From NCBI GenBank assembly GCA_020059465.1, contig JAGVBZ010000022.1, forward strand, positions 1 to 47,856: DNA of 47,856 nt. Reading direction: 5' to 3'. Below the pieces are notes generated by a model. It made no database searches and was not told where the DNA came from. It saw nothing but the letters and a program-made list of their open reading frames with translations. Both the position numbers and the translations under genes were made by a program. Positions 27,772-36,291 of this stretch are shown here, one piece after another. Source of the DNA: Brevinematales bacterium. Lineage in GTDB: Bacteria > Spirochaetota > Brevinematia > Brevinematales > GWF1-51-8. The first letter of the stretch is position 1; every line of letters starts with the position of its first letter.

Positions 27772-28215
27772 CTATATCTCGAAACGCATGATCGGCTGAC
27801 CGTACTCGATCGGCTGACCTTCTTCGATTAAGATTTCTTTCACTTTCCCTTCTACATCCGACACAACATCCTGCATGACTCCCAATACACGGACATGCGC
27901 AAGAATATCTCCCTTTTTCACAGTATCGCGGAGCTTGATATAGTATTCTCCGGTTTTTGTGTTTAGGCGGGTAAAGAAACCCACCCATTTTGAACGCAGT
28001 TCGCTTTCGTTATCATACGGTTCCGCCGCCTTCGCAGCACCGTCTGATGCGGGACCCGATGAAACCGCTGCCGGAGCCGGAGCGGCATGGATAGGCGCGG
28101 GCTTGCCGCCCATCACCATACGCACACGCCCTTCCGTGGTCTCAATCTCGATTTCACCGACATCGGAGTTTTTAAATATATCCTGAATATCCTTCATGTC
28201 CTTTACGTTAAACAT
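27772..28215 (-). CDS. accB: biotin-carrier-type protein (AccB homologue) lacking the biotinyl lysine
   Basis: The 147-residue protein has the AccB layout: an N-terminal helix and strand (IQDIFKNSDVGEIEIETTEG), an Ala/Pro-rich linker (about residues 43-62) and a C-terminal carrier domain. The domain keeps VKKGDILAHV, then GKVKEILIEEGQPIEYGQPI as in BCCP. The attachment hairpin should read EAMK(L/M)M, with biotin on the lysine. Here it reads RVLGVM, with glycine 112 (codon GGA at 27880-27882) at the lysine position. All three preceding motif residues also differ, so a single-base sequencing error cannot explain it. It cannot be biotinylated at the normal site. Plant BADC proteins, lysine-less BCCP relatives, regulate carboxylase. 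GGAGGTGG lies before the ATG. Confidence 0.85.
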   Translation of the reverse strand: MFNVKDMKDIQDIFKNSDVGEIEIETTEGRVRMVMGGKPAPIHAAPAPAAVSSGPASDGAAKAAEPYDNESELRSKWVGFFTRLNTKTGEYYIKLRDTVKKGDILAHVRVLGVMQDVVSDVEGKVKEILIEEGQPIEYGQPIMRFEI

Positions 28216-28241
28216 AATCCACCTCCGGAATTATTATGCCG

Positions 28242-28802
28242 TTACTTAACACGCTCAATATAGCGGTCGTCACGGGTATCTACTTTGATTTTTTCACCTT
28301 TCTGGACAAAAAGCGGTACCAGCACAGTCGCGCCGGTCTCGAGAGTGGCGGGTTTAGTTCCGCCGGAGACCGTATCGCCTTTCAGACCGGGATCAGTCTC
28401 AGTGATCTCCAGTTCGACGAACATCGGAGCTTCGACCAGTATGACCTCACCGTCATAAATATGAAGCGTGCAGATCATCTCATCCTTCAGGTACTTCTGG
28501 TCTTCGCCTAATACTTCCGACGGAATATGGTGCTGGTCGAAAGATTCGTTATCCATAAATACAAAGCTATTGTCGCTTTCCTTGTAGAGAAGCTGTGCGC
28601 TTCTTTTCTCTACATACGCCTCCTCGAAAGAATCGCTCCCGCGGAATGTTTTTTCCATGACTGTACCGCGGATTATATTTTTCAGACGAGTACGCATCAC
28701 AGCACCGCCCTTTCCGGGCTTATGGTTCTGCGACCAAAGCACGAGGTACAGTTCCCCGTCCATTTTAATGACATTCCCTTTCCTGATATCCGTGTAAAAC
28801 AT
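28242..28802 (-). CDS. efp: translation elongation factor P
   Basis: EF-P rescues ribosomes stalled at polyproline sequences. The 186-residue protein is standard length and has three beta-barrel domains. The tip loop of domain I is KPGKGGA, with a lysine at the position that is modified in many bacteria. The C-terminal signature GDTVSGGTKPATLETGA is followed by VPLFV...KIKVDTR. GGAGG lies six bases before the ATG. It sits between pepP and accB, a position also seen in Bacillus. No modification enzyme is present in this window. Confidence 0.95.
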   Translation of the reverse strand: MFYTDIRKGNVIKMDGELYLVLWSQNHKPGKGGAVMRTRLKNIIRGTVMEKTFRGSDSFEEAYVEKRSAQLLYKESDNSFVFMDNESFDQHHIPSEVLGEDQKYLKDEMICTLHIYDGEVILVEAPMFVELEITETDPGLKGDTVSGGTKPATLETGATVLVPLFVQKGEKIKVDTRDDRYIERVK

Positions 28803-28819
28803 CTATTCCTCCTGATTAT

Positions 28820-29890
28820 TTACAAATCGTAGGACGTATTGGTCAGCACTTCAGCCCCGTCCGCCCTAACCGCGATAACATCCTCAAGCCGGATGCCGCC
28901 CCTACCGGGGAGATATATACCCGGCTCGACGGTAAACACCATTCCCTCGCGGAGCACCGTTTCGCAGTTTGTAGCGATACGAGGCGCTTCGTGCACCTCC
29001 ATCCCGACCCCATGTCCGGTCGAATGGGTGAAAAATGCGCCATATCCGGCTCTGTCGATCACATCGAAGGCGGCCATATGCACCAGCTTCGCGGGAATGC
29101 CCGGTCTCACCGCCCTCTGCGCGGCTTTTAACGCCTCGAGAACAATCCTGTGGATTTTATCAAATTCCGAGCCTAATATTTTACCAAAATATAAACATCT
29201 TGTAAAGTCCGAGCAGTATCCGTCTTTAAGAATCCCGAAATCGAACAATACAATCTCGTTTTTTTCGATCTTTTTCATACTTGCACGCCCATGCGGAAGC
29301 GCGGAACGCGAACCGGAAGCGCAAATCGTATCGAACGCCATCTTCTCGGCGCCCTGAATTCTCAGATAATGTTCAAGCTGGGCGGCGGTATCGATCTCAG
29401 TTTTTCCTTCCTCGACACTCCTGAGAGCATAATGATACCCGAGTTCGGTAATACGCAGGTTCCTGCGGATCGTCTCGATCTCGATCTCGTCCTTAATCAT
29501 CCGCATTTCACGGATGACTTCGCAGAACTTGAAGCGGACGCCGGGAATATCCCCTTCCATCTTCCGCATCAGCGAGACCTTTATATCGTCCGGGTTAAGA
29601 AGAAGATATTGGATGCTTCGGCCGGAAACCAATTCTGCAAGAATGTTTGTCAGCGAGTTCCCCGGCGATATCTCCATCAGGTAACCGTTAACCTGTGTTT
29701 CCTCACGATACTGTTGGGTAAAACGTCCGTCGGTAATAAAATACATTTCGTTAGCGGTAACCAGACAATAGGCGCTGTCACCGGTGAATCCGGTCAGGTA
29801 ACCGACATCCTCCGGTAATAACGCGAACAATGCTTCGTTCGCCTTCATCTGTTTCCGCACATTCTCCAATCGCAGTTCAAATCGATTCAT
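28820..29890 (-). CDS. M24 metallopeptidase, Xaa-Pro aminopeptidase type
   Basis: The enzyme removes an N-terminal residue preceding proline. The 356-residue cytoplasmic protein has a creatinase-type N-terminal domain (about residues 1-130) and a pita-bread catalytic domain. The five metal ligands are visible: two aspartates in VLFDFGILKDGYCSDFTR, a histidine in HSTGHGVGMEVHE, and glutamates in FTVEPGIY and GIRLEDVI. Length and order match YqhT/PepP of Bacillus, which is also next to efp. PepQ is the alternative name. It follows a long secreted-protein gene and precedes efp by 17 bases. Confidence 0.9.
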   Translation of the reverse strand: MNRFELRLENVRKQMKANEALFALLPEDVGYLTGFTGDSAYCLVTANEMYFITDGRFTQQYREETQVNGYLMEISPGNSLTNILAELVSGRSIQYLLLNPDDIKVSLMRKMEGDIPGVRFKFCEVIREMRMIKDEIEIETIRRNLRITELGYHYALRSVEEGKTEIDTAAQLEHYLRIQGAEKMAFDTICASGSRSALPHGRASMKKIEKNEIVLFDFGILKDGYCSDFTRCLYFGKILGSEFDKIHRIVLEALKAAQRAVRPGIPAKLVHMAAFDVIDRAGYGAFFTHSTGHGVGMEVHEAPRIATNCETVLREGMVFTVEPGIYLPGRGGIRLEDVIAVRADGAEVLTNTSYDL

Positions 29891-29905
29891 ATTTCGCCTT
29901 ACGCG

Positions 29906-31474
29906 TTATTTTTGTCCGGACAACGCGGACTTCTGATTGGACAGTTTCGTTTCCTCGTCCTGCAGAAGCGTCGAATAATAATTCAAGTCGTTGTCCAGCC
30001 CCGCGAGCGCCTGATTGGTAAGATAAGAGTTCCTATATATCTCAATCAGAACTTCATATTTTTTATTTATTTCCTCGAGCAGTCCGTCCAAGCCCTCGAT
30101 CTCCGCAATCAGGTCCAATTCCTGCTGAGATGGAATATACTCCTTGGGTACGGTTTTACCAGGCTGTTTAATAGGAGTAATCTGCTTATTAGTGAATATA
30201 TTATCCGCCGTCATGTTTGTATTAGTAGCGGCGGCAACTTTTTCTTCGATCTTTACCTCAAGCGCCTGCTCGACCGTTTTATCCGAAACGACCAGATTTT
30301 CGAGGTAATTCATTTTGAACGATTTCTGCGCAATGACTTCCTGAGAATTATTATTCACCATCCCTACAGCCTTTACGCTGACATTAAAATTACCCCCGAT
30401 ACTTCCGCATGTCAGGTGCCAAAGTCCTTTTTTCGATTCGCCCGCCCCGACTTTGACAAAATCGATCGTCTCTTTTTCCCCTTCCACCAAGCTGAAACCC
30501 TTCGGATAGGTGATCTGCAGGGTCAACTTATCCAGCGCGGTCTTGGAGGTATTCTTGATATCCACCGAAACAGATACCGGGGGAGCAGCCGGCTCTGCGG
30601 GGATGCTGATGCTTACCGCGAGGTCCTGCGACGAGAACAAGGTCGCGCCGTAGAGACCGTAGACGGTGGATATGTACATCATTTCATTCGGCCCCATCTC
30701 CACAGGTTCGTAATATAACGCGATCGCGCTGTCATAATGCCCTGTCCCGACCCGTTTGAACTCCTTAGTGGAGTCGATAACAAAATCCCAGAGATTATCG
30801 TAGAGTCTGTCCCATGATGAAAATACGACTTTATCCGGCGTGGTCACGCCGAATCCCTTCAGGATACCCTGTGTCTTTATCAACGGGTTATCGAACGAAT
30901 CGAACGAGTACCAATAGGCGGGGATGCTTTCACGGTAGAACTGCGCCTCATGTGAAATATCGCCGAGTTCGGGGAGACTGAACGCCGCGCCGTCCTTATC
31001 GCCGAGGTAGGTATCCAGCATGATACGCAGACCGACTTTCGACTTGATAGGATTTTCGTTTTTAACACGGTAGAGTATTCTCATACTGTCCATATTACCC
31101 GTGCTTGGGCCTTTTACGATCTCCACTTCCTGTATAAACACAATCCCTTTGATCGACCATTCGGTAATAATCTTATTGCCCACAACCTCGGCTCGCTTAC
31201 GGAAATACCCGTCGGGCGACCCGAAAATAAACGGCTCGTCATTGATATAAACAGTCGTCAAGCTGGTAGGCGGAACTTTTTCGTACAGCAATTGCACATT
31301 ATCGTCATTCGGATTCGCAGGGTCTCCCTTGAGCGTAGTCATTACATAACGCCCTGTATTATCGTCGATCCCTATTTTAACGAATTCGTTCTTTACTTCG
31401 AACACTTTCGCGTAAATTACGCTCCCGAAAAATATAAAAGCGGAAACTATATAAAAACGGAGTAATGTTTTCAT
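29906..31474 (-). CDS. secreted protein with beta domains and C-terminal coiled coil
   Basis: The 522-residue product has a signal peptide (to about residue 22, ending YAK). A beta-rich region follows (about 25-290; GKIGIDDNTGRYVMTTLKG-like strands), then an Ig-like domain (about 300-385), a linker and a C-terminal coiled coil (about 455-515, LLEEINKKYEVLIEIYRN). No family is recognised. It shares ATGA with the preceding TPR gene, so translation is coupled, and both proteins carry signal peptides and coiled coils. A structural or scaffolding role in the periplasm is plausible. It sits inside the aroQ-to-pepP interval and is absent from the corresponding Bacillus operon. Confidence 0.7.
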   Translation of the reverse strand: MKTLLRFYIVSAFIFFGSVIYAKVFEVKNEFVKIGIDDNTGRYVMTTLKGDPANPNDDNVQLLYEKVPPTSLTTVYINDEPFIFGSPDGYFRKRAEVVGNKIITEWSIKGIVFIQEVEIVKGPSTGNMDSMRILYRVKNENPIKSKVGLRIMLDTYLGDKDGAAFSLPELGDISHEAQFYRESIPAYWYSFDSFDNPLIKTQGILKGFGVTTPDKVVFSSWDRLYDNLWDFVIDSTKEFKRVGTGHYDSAIALYYEPVEMGPNEMMYISTVYGLYGATLFSSQDLAVSISIPAEPAAPPVSVSVDIKNTSKTALDKLTLQITYPKGFSLVEGEKETIDFVKVGAGESKKGLWHLTCGSIGGNFNVSVKAVGMVNNNSQEVIAQKSFKMNYLENLVVSDKTVEQALEVKIEEKVAAATNTNMTADNIFTNKQITPIKQPGKTVPKEYIPSQQELDLIAEIEGLDGLLEEINKKYEVLIEIYRNSYLTNQALAGLDNDLNYYSTLLQDEETKLSNQKSALSGQK

Positions 31475-32262
31475 TGCGCGCTCCTCTGCTCTTTTATCTG
31501 AACTAAGAGCGAAATCTTTTCCGCCTTAATCTCGAGCAGTCTTTGTTTTATCAGAAGAAGTTCGGAAATTTTTTCCAGCAGCTTTTTCTCCTGCGCGAGT
31601 TTCTGGTTCTTCTGTTTCAGCGTATCCACCTCTGAAATAATGGTCTCTACTTTCTTATTCTTTTCAGATTCTTCCATGATAATAGACTGGAGCTTATCAA
31701 TAAAACTGCGGATATCGTACGCGAGGGCAGTATCGGGATACTTATTCAGGATCAATTCCATCGTGTTCAGTGAAACATGGAAATCTTTCATTCCCATATA
31801 TCCCCGCGCGAGCCAGTAGAGCGCGTTATCGCCCAGATTATCCTTATCGCCGTATTTCGAGATATAATCGTTTAGGACGGTAATTCCCTCGCTGTATTTT
31901 TTATCCAGAACAAGCGTCCTGCCGAGTTTGTAGAGAGCCTTTGTATATATTTCCGAATCCTGAAAAGTCTGTACCACTATCCGGTAATTTTCTACCGCCT
32001 GAACATAATTTTTCTGCATAAAATATGAATCGCCGAGAAAATAATAACTCCTCGCCTGATAACGTTTTAGAGTACTTTTAGAATCCGCGGCAATCTCCGT
32101 GATGGAGATTATTGTCTTAAAACCGCTCATCGCCTCGGACAGATCGTTTTCAGCAAGCGCTTTTACCGCCTTCAGGTAGATATCCCGCACCTCCGTTATA
32201 CCGATAGGATAGGCCTGTACGGCAATTAGAAGAAACGCGAAGAGAATGATCAGCTTTTTCAT
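31471..32262 (-). CDS. exported TPR protein with C-terminal coiled coil
   Basis: The 263-residue product has a signal peptide (to about residue 18). TPR-like repeats follow (about 40-195, including YFLGDSYFMQKNYVQAVENY and ALYWLARGYMGMKDF), then a charged coiled coil (about 200-260, ISEVDTLKQKNQKLAQEKKL). The layout is that of YbgF/CpoB- or BamD-like periplasmic scaffolds, though the coiled coil here is at the C-terminus. The frame begins at a GTG at 32268, but the ATG at 32262 has GAGGTG upstream. It overlaps the following secreted protein gene by four bases. A partner role with that protein is the simplest reading. Confidence 0.75.
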   Translation of the reverse strand: MKKLIILFAFLLIAVQAYPIGITEVRDIYLKAVKALAENDLSEAMSGFKTIISITEIAADSKSTLKRYQARSYYFLGDSYFMQKNYVQAVENYRIVVQTFQDSEIYTKALYKLGRTLVLDKKYSEGITVLNDYISKYGDKDNLGDNALYWLARGYMGMKDFHVSLNTMELILNKYPDTALAYDIRSFIDKLQSIIMEESEKNKKVETIISEVDTLKQKNQKLAQEKKLLEKISELLLIKQRLLEIKAEKISLLVQIKEQRSAQ

Positions 32263-32303
32263 AAGCACCTCACCAAACTTTCAGGAATATTATAGTATTT
32301 ATA

Positions 32304-32756
32304 TTACTCTTTTTCAAGTATATTGATTAAAGCGCGCAAGCCCCATTCGTAAGAATCGGCCCCGAATCCTGCGATTACCCCTATCGCGATATCCGATAGA
32401 TACGAATGATGACGGAATTCCTCGCGCCGATAGATATTCGTCAGATGTACTTCGACAAACGGGATGCCCACAGCGAGTATGGAATCCCTGATTGCGATAG
32501 AAGTATGGGTATACGCGCCGGCGTTGATAATCATCCCGGAGGCGTCGATACCCTCGCGCTGAATAAAGCCTACTATTTCTCCTTCCGCATTGGACTGAAA
32601 GTGGATTACGGGATATCCTTTATCGGCGGATATTTTTTTTACACCGGCAATAATTTCTTCAAGGGTACGTGAGCCGTACTTTTCCGGTTCTCTCGTACCC
32701 AGCATATTTAAATTCGGCCCGTTAATTATCAGGATATTTCCATGTTTACCAGCCAT
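32304..32756 (-). CDS. aroQ: 3-dehydroquinate dehydratase, type II
   Basis: The enzyme catalyses step three of the shikimate pathway. The 150-residue protein matches the type II family in length. It shows INGPNLNMLGTREPEKYG (the catalytic Tyr lies in the flexible lid here), FQSNAEGEIVGFIQ, INAGAYTHTSIAIRDS and EVHLTNIYRREEFRHHSYLS, with the essential His. The start overlaps the preceding lipoprotein gene by 11 bases. In Bacillus the homologue yqhS sits upstream of pepP and efp; here two exported-protein genes lie between. Confidence 0.95.
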   Translation of the reverse strand: MAGKHGNILIINGPNLNMLGTREPEKYGSRTLEEIIAGVKKISADKGYPVIHFQSNAEGEIVGFIQREGIDASGMIINAGAYTHTSIAIRDSILAVGIPFVEVHLTNIYRREEFRHHSYLSDIAIGVIAGFGADSYEWGLRALINILEKE

Positions 32757-33732
32757 CGCTTTTTCCTACCTTCGGGGGACTCTGCCCCATATTGAGACTG
32801 TTTTCGATCACAAACCATCTATACCCCTCGACCGCCTCTGTTCCGGGAATACCGGTTTTCTTCAGAGTGAAAATTCCCTGTGTTTTCGAAAAATATGTCT
32901 GAGTGATCTTTGCGGTACTTTCCTGGGACAGATTGCCAATCACGATGAAGTTCTTATGGTTCGGCAGGTCGCTCATGAATTTCGCTATCCAGCCGTAGCC
33001 GTCATAATCGCGGGTAAGCACAATTATATGTGTATTTCTATACTCTATATAATAATATCCGTCTTTATCCGGCGAAATATTTTTCCCGTTATAATCGATC
33101 TTAAACGCGGGTATGATAATAGTCGAGGAGATCAGCGAAGAATTGGCATGGAAAACCTTTCCGAATTCCTCCGCGCTCATAGACGTCTTATCGGACATCA
33201 GTATCATGAAATTCGGCGCGCTCTGCGCTTCGATCTTTTGCCCGTTTAATTTGGATATCCCGAACGTAAATTGGAACACGTTCCCGTAGGGAAGCGTTTT
33301 AATCGATGAAACTTTCTGGAGTTTCTGGGAATCCGTGGCCAGTTCAAAACGGTAGACTGCGCTTTCCTCAAGCTGCTGGAACGCCATCTGGTGAAAAGCG
33401 CACAATGTATTATCATGCCTCACCCAGTCTATGTCCCCGACCATACTGAAGTAAACCACCGTTTTTTTAGGCACTGAAGTGAAATAATTCAGTGTTACCG
33501 ATTGCATATCGTTTCCCATCGGAAGAAAGAACGGACCGTACTCGAGAGGCAGTTTCGCATGATCCGGGGAGGGCGTGTCATATTCGGGGCTGATTTTGCC
33601 GTCATCCATCTGGACGGTACCGGCGCCCGTTTTATCGGCGATCACCCATCCGCTTTTAAGAATCGAGACGCTGTTTTGTCCGCATGATACCGCCAATATG
33701 ACAGGCAGAACAAATAACAGAACCTTTACCAT
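32746..33732 (-). CDS. lipoprotein of unknown function
   Basis: This is a 328-residue lipoprotein, with a signal peptide ending in the lipobox LAVSC at residues 13-17. The mature part is beta-rich and I recognise no family. The ATG at 33732 has GGAG six bases upstream; a TTG at 33744 is in frame but has no ribosome site. The end overlaps the aroQ start by 11 bases, so the two are coupled. It is the first gene of the long minus-strand run. Confidence 0.75.
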   Translation of the reverse strand: MVKVLLFVLPVILAVSCGQNSVSILKSGWVIADKTGAGTVQMDDGKISPEYDTPSPDHAKLPLEYGPFFLPMGNDMQSVTLNYFTSVPKKTVVYFSMVGDIDWVRHDNTLCAFHQMAFQQLEESAVYRFELATDSQKLQKVSSIKTLPYGNVFQFTFGISKLNGQKIEAQSAPNFMILMSDKTSMSAEEFGKVFHANSSLISSTIIIPAFKIDYNGKNISPDKDGYYYIEYRNTHIIVLTRDYDGYGWIAKFMSDLPNHKNFIVIGNLSQESTAKITQTYFSKTQGIFTLKKTGIPGTEAVEGYRWFVIENSLNMGQSPPKVGKSDGW

Positions 33733-33815
33733 ATGATTCTCCAAAAATGTATTTCTATATTAATATCGGTTCATCAGATAAAAAATTGAAAAATCGGGGA
33801 AAATACTTATTTCTA

Positions 33816-33844
33816 TTGACAAAAAATGAATTTATTCATAAAGT
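33816..33844 (+). promoter_or_regulatory. sigma-70 promoter of the HAMP protein gene
   Basis: A perfect TTGACA at 33816-33821 is followed after 17 bases by TAAAGT at 33839-33844. The start near 33851 gives a leader of about 60 bases. Confidence 0.5.
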
Positions 33845-33908
33845 ATTATTACAGTATTGGGGACAGTACTGCCGATAAATCCAAATAGCATATAACAGGA
33901 GGAGTTCT

Positions 33909-34736
33909 ATGGCCGCGGGTAAAAAAAGTTTCAGATGGAGATATTTTATCGATAAACCTTTCCAACTCCGGTTTATCGCGAGGTTTGCTATACTTATTTT
34001 GCTGGGTATGATTCTATCCCTCGCAATAATACTGATCACCAATCTGAACAAGTACACCAGTCCTGTTTTCTTCCAAGCTAAGAACACTGAAAATATGGAA
34101 AAAATTGTCGCCTCCGTTGACTCATTGAACTCGCTGCTTGCGAAGCTTCAAGCCGGGGATACCTCCGAGATGGTCATCGTACCGATGAACGAGGGCCCGA
34201 AGACCAACAAGATTAAAATCACCGATAAACTGAAAGAAGCGGTGGCCGGTCTTGCTTCAACTACCCTCGCGGGCATCAGCGGAAACGAGATTAAAACTAT
34301 CAATGAAAAAATCTCCCTTCTTGAGAGCAATCCTTCGGACGTGAACGCAATTACGGAGATTAAGAAAGCATTGGATGTAATGATGGGGCAAGGTATCTAC
34401 ACCGAAGCCTTCACATACGTTCAGGCGGTCAAGAGCGACCCGATCGGGGCGATCATCCTTTCGATCAATCTCGGAACCTCTTATAACCTGTTCGACCTGT
34501 ATCTTTTCCCGATCGTTGGTGTCAGCGTGGTTTATCTTGCCCTGATTATCTTTTTCGGTCTCTTCATATCACACAAAATGGCCGGGCCTGTGTTCCGTAT
34601 TAAAAAGACCCTGCAGGAAGCGGTCGACGGAAATGTCGATGTCAGCAAGATTCATTTCCGTCTGAGAAAAGGCGATGAACTGAAAGAACTGGTCGACGCG
34701 CTGAACGGATTTATCGGCAAGATCAATAAAAAATAG
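33909..34736 (+). CDS. two-helix membrane protein with HAMP domain and no output domain
   Basis: The 275-residue product is built like the front half of a chemoreceptor: a TM helix (about residues 22-45), a periplasmic helical domain (about 50-190), a second TM (about 195-215) and a HAMP domain (HKMAGPVFRIKKTLQEAVDG, then FRLRKGDELKELVDALNGFI). It stops right after the HAMP helix, so no kinase, cyclase or chemoreceptor signalling domain follows. AGGAGGAG precedes the ATG, and a strong terminator follows. It may regulate a partner through HAMP contact. Confidence 0.8.
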   Translation: MAAGKKSFRWRYFIDKPFQLRFIARFAILILLGMILSLAIILITNLNKYTSPVFFQAKNTENMEKIVASVDSLNSLLAKLQAGDTSEMVIVPMNEGPKTNKIKITDKLKEAVAGLASTTLAGISGNEIKTINEKISLLESNPSDVNAITEIKKALDVMMGQGIYTEAFTYVQAVKSDPIGAIILSINLGTSYNLFDLYLFPIVGVSVVYLALIIFFGLFISHKMAGPVFRIKKTLQEAVDGNVDVSKIHFRLRKGDELKELVDALNGFIGKINKK

Positions 34737-34753
34737 ACTGCCTTTCTGTATAC

Positions 34754-34784
34754 AAGGCTGTCCATCCGGGACAGCCTTTTTTTT
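34754..34784 (+). terminator. rho-independent terminator
   Basis: A perfect 10-bp stem (AAGGCTGTCC with GGACAGCCTT) and a 5-base loop are followed by eight T. It ends the HAMP gene and isolates rpoN, which has its own promoter. Confidence 0.9.
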
Positions 34785-34843
34785 ATCCGGAATACATCTG
34801 CCTTAAATTTACCCACTCAAACCGTAGGCAATCTTTTTCCGGG

Positions 34844-34871
34844 TTGACTTTTTTCAATTTTACATTATCAT
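34844..34871 (+). promoter_or_regulatory. sigma-70 promoter of rpoN
   Basis: TTGACT at 34844-34849 and TATCAT at 34866-34871 are separated by 16 bases, each box five of six. The start near 34878 leaves a leader of about 40 bases. Confidence 0.6.
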
Positions 34872-34919
34872 TTATTTGCACTTGGAAAGTTTCTTGCTAA
34901 AAGCGCACCGGAGTATAGA

Positions 34920-36281
34920 ATGCGGTTGGAGATTTCACAAACCCAGAAACAGATAATTTCTCCTGTAATCATGCAGACTCTCGAACTTCTTCAGATCCCC
35001 GCGATAGAATTGACGGAAAAACTGGAAGAAGAGGCTGAGGCGAATCCTATTCTCGAACTGGAATATCCCCAGGGGAAAGACACCGATTCGGCCGGGGTTG
35101 ACGAGGAGGTCGAGAATACCTTTCAGGATTCCAGCGATAACGGTTACGATGCGCCGTCTCCCAAGAAAAACGATTTCCGCGATTACAATAATAAATCATA
35201 CATTGAAAACATGTCCGTGGAAACCGTCAATATTTACGATCACCTGATGGAACAGGTTCAGTTTCTTATCTTCACCCCGTTGGAAATCGAGATCGCGGAG
35301 ATAATAATCACCAGCCTCGATGACCGGGGTTTTTTATCCATGCCGCCCGAGGCGCTTCTAATGCCCGAGAAATTTACAGCTGAGGAATTCGAGAGCGTCC
35401 GCCAGCGTTTGCTCCGTCTCGATCCTCTCGGTATCGCATCGAAGGACTTATTCGAATTCCTCCTGATACAGATAGAGGATCGATATGGAAAACGCAGCCT
35501 CGAATACCGTATTATGCTGAGGTATGTCGATCTGCTTGAAAAAAAGATGTATAGTAAAATCGCAAAAAAAATGAATATCAGATTCGACGATGTCGTAAAC
35601 GCGGTGGAAAATATCAAGAAGCTGAATGTTTCTCCCGCGCTGGAATTTTCACGTGATACCGTACGTTATGTTGTTCCGGATGCTCGCGTAGAGGTGAAGG
35701 AAAACAAGATTCAGGTGGTTCTGAACGACGAATATATCCCGAATATCAAGCTGAATAAGTACTACCTCGATATCTATACCAGCGCGAAAGACCGTACGAC
35801 CAAGGGTTTCCTGAAAGAAAATATCGACCGCGCCAAGATACTGATCGAGAACCTGAAATCCCGAAAGGAAATCATATTCAAGGTGATATTAAAAATCGTC
35901 GAAAAGCAGCGCGATTTTTTCCTGAAGGGCACACAGTATCAAGTTCCTTTAAAATTGAAAGATATTGCCGATGAATTAAATATCCATGAGTCCACGGTAA
36001 GCCGTGCGATCAAGGAAAAATATATACAGACCGACCGGGGTATCATCTGTCTTAAGCAATTTTTCTCGACCCAAGTCGGAAACGATGATGTTTCTTCAAA
36101 GAGTATCAAAGAGATACTGAAAAGGATAGTTGAGGCGGAAGACAAAAATTCTCCCCTCAGCGATGATAAAATCGTGAGATTATTAAAGAACCGCGGTATG
36201 AATCTATCACGGAGAACTGTAGCGAAATACCGTTCGGAATTGAATATCCCTGCCGCTTTTATGCGGCGCAACCCGTTATAA
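34920..36281 (+). CDS. rpoN: RNA polymerase sigma-54 factor
   Basis: Sigma-54 directs polymerase to -24/-12 promoters and needs an AAA+ activator. The 453-residue protein has the Gln/Leu-rich activator-interacting region (SQTQKQIISPVIMQTLELLQ), an acidic spacer (about 50-85), the core-binding domain and a C-terminal DNA-binding domain. The HTH is in LNIHESTVSRAIKEKY, and the RpoN box reads SRRTVAKYRSELNIP (usual ARRTVAKYRE). GGAG lies six bases before the ATG. fapA follows after ten bases. Confidence 0.95.
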   Translation: MRLEISQTQKQIISPVIMQTLELLQIPAIELTEKLEEEAEANPILELEYPQGKDTDSAGVDEEVENTFQDSSDNGYDAPSPKKNDFRDYNNKSYIENMSVETVNIYDHLMEQVQFLIFTPLEIEIAEIIITSLDDRGFLSMPPEALLMPEKFTAEEFESVRQRLLRLDPLGIASKDLFEFLLIQIEDRYGKRSLEYRIMLRYVDLLEKKMYSKIAKKMNIRFDDVVNAVENIKKLNVSPALEFSRDTVRYVVPDARVEVKENKIQVVLNDEYIPNIKLNKYYLDIYTSAKDRTTKGFLKENIDRAKILIENLKSRKEIIFKVILKIVEKQRDFFLKGTQYQVPLKLKDIADELNIHESTVSRAIKEKYIQTDRGIICLKQFFSTQVGNDDVSSKSIKEILKRIVEAEDKNSPLSDDKIVRLLKNRGMNLSRRTVAKYRSELNIPAAFMRRNPL

Positions 36282-36291
36282 GGGGGAATAA

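Noticed and set aside
33871-33878. Exact GCCGATAA, a sigma-28 -10 box, before the HAMP gene
   Set aside because: No TAAA lies 15 bases upstream, and a TTGACA-based promoter explains the gene better.
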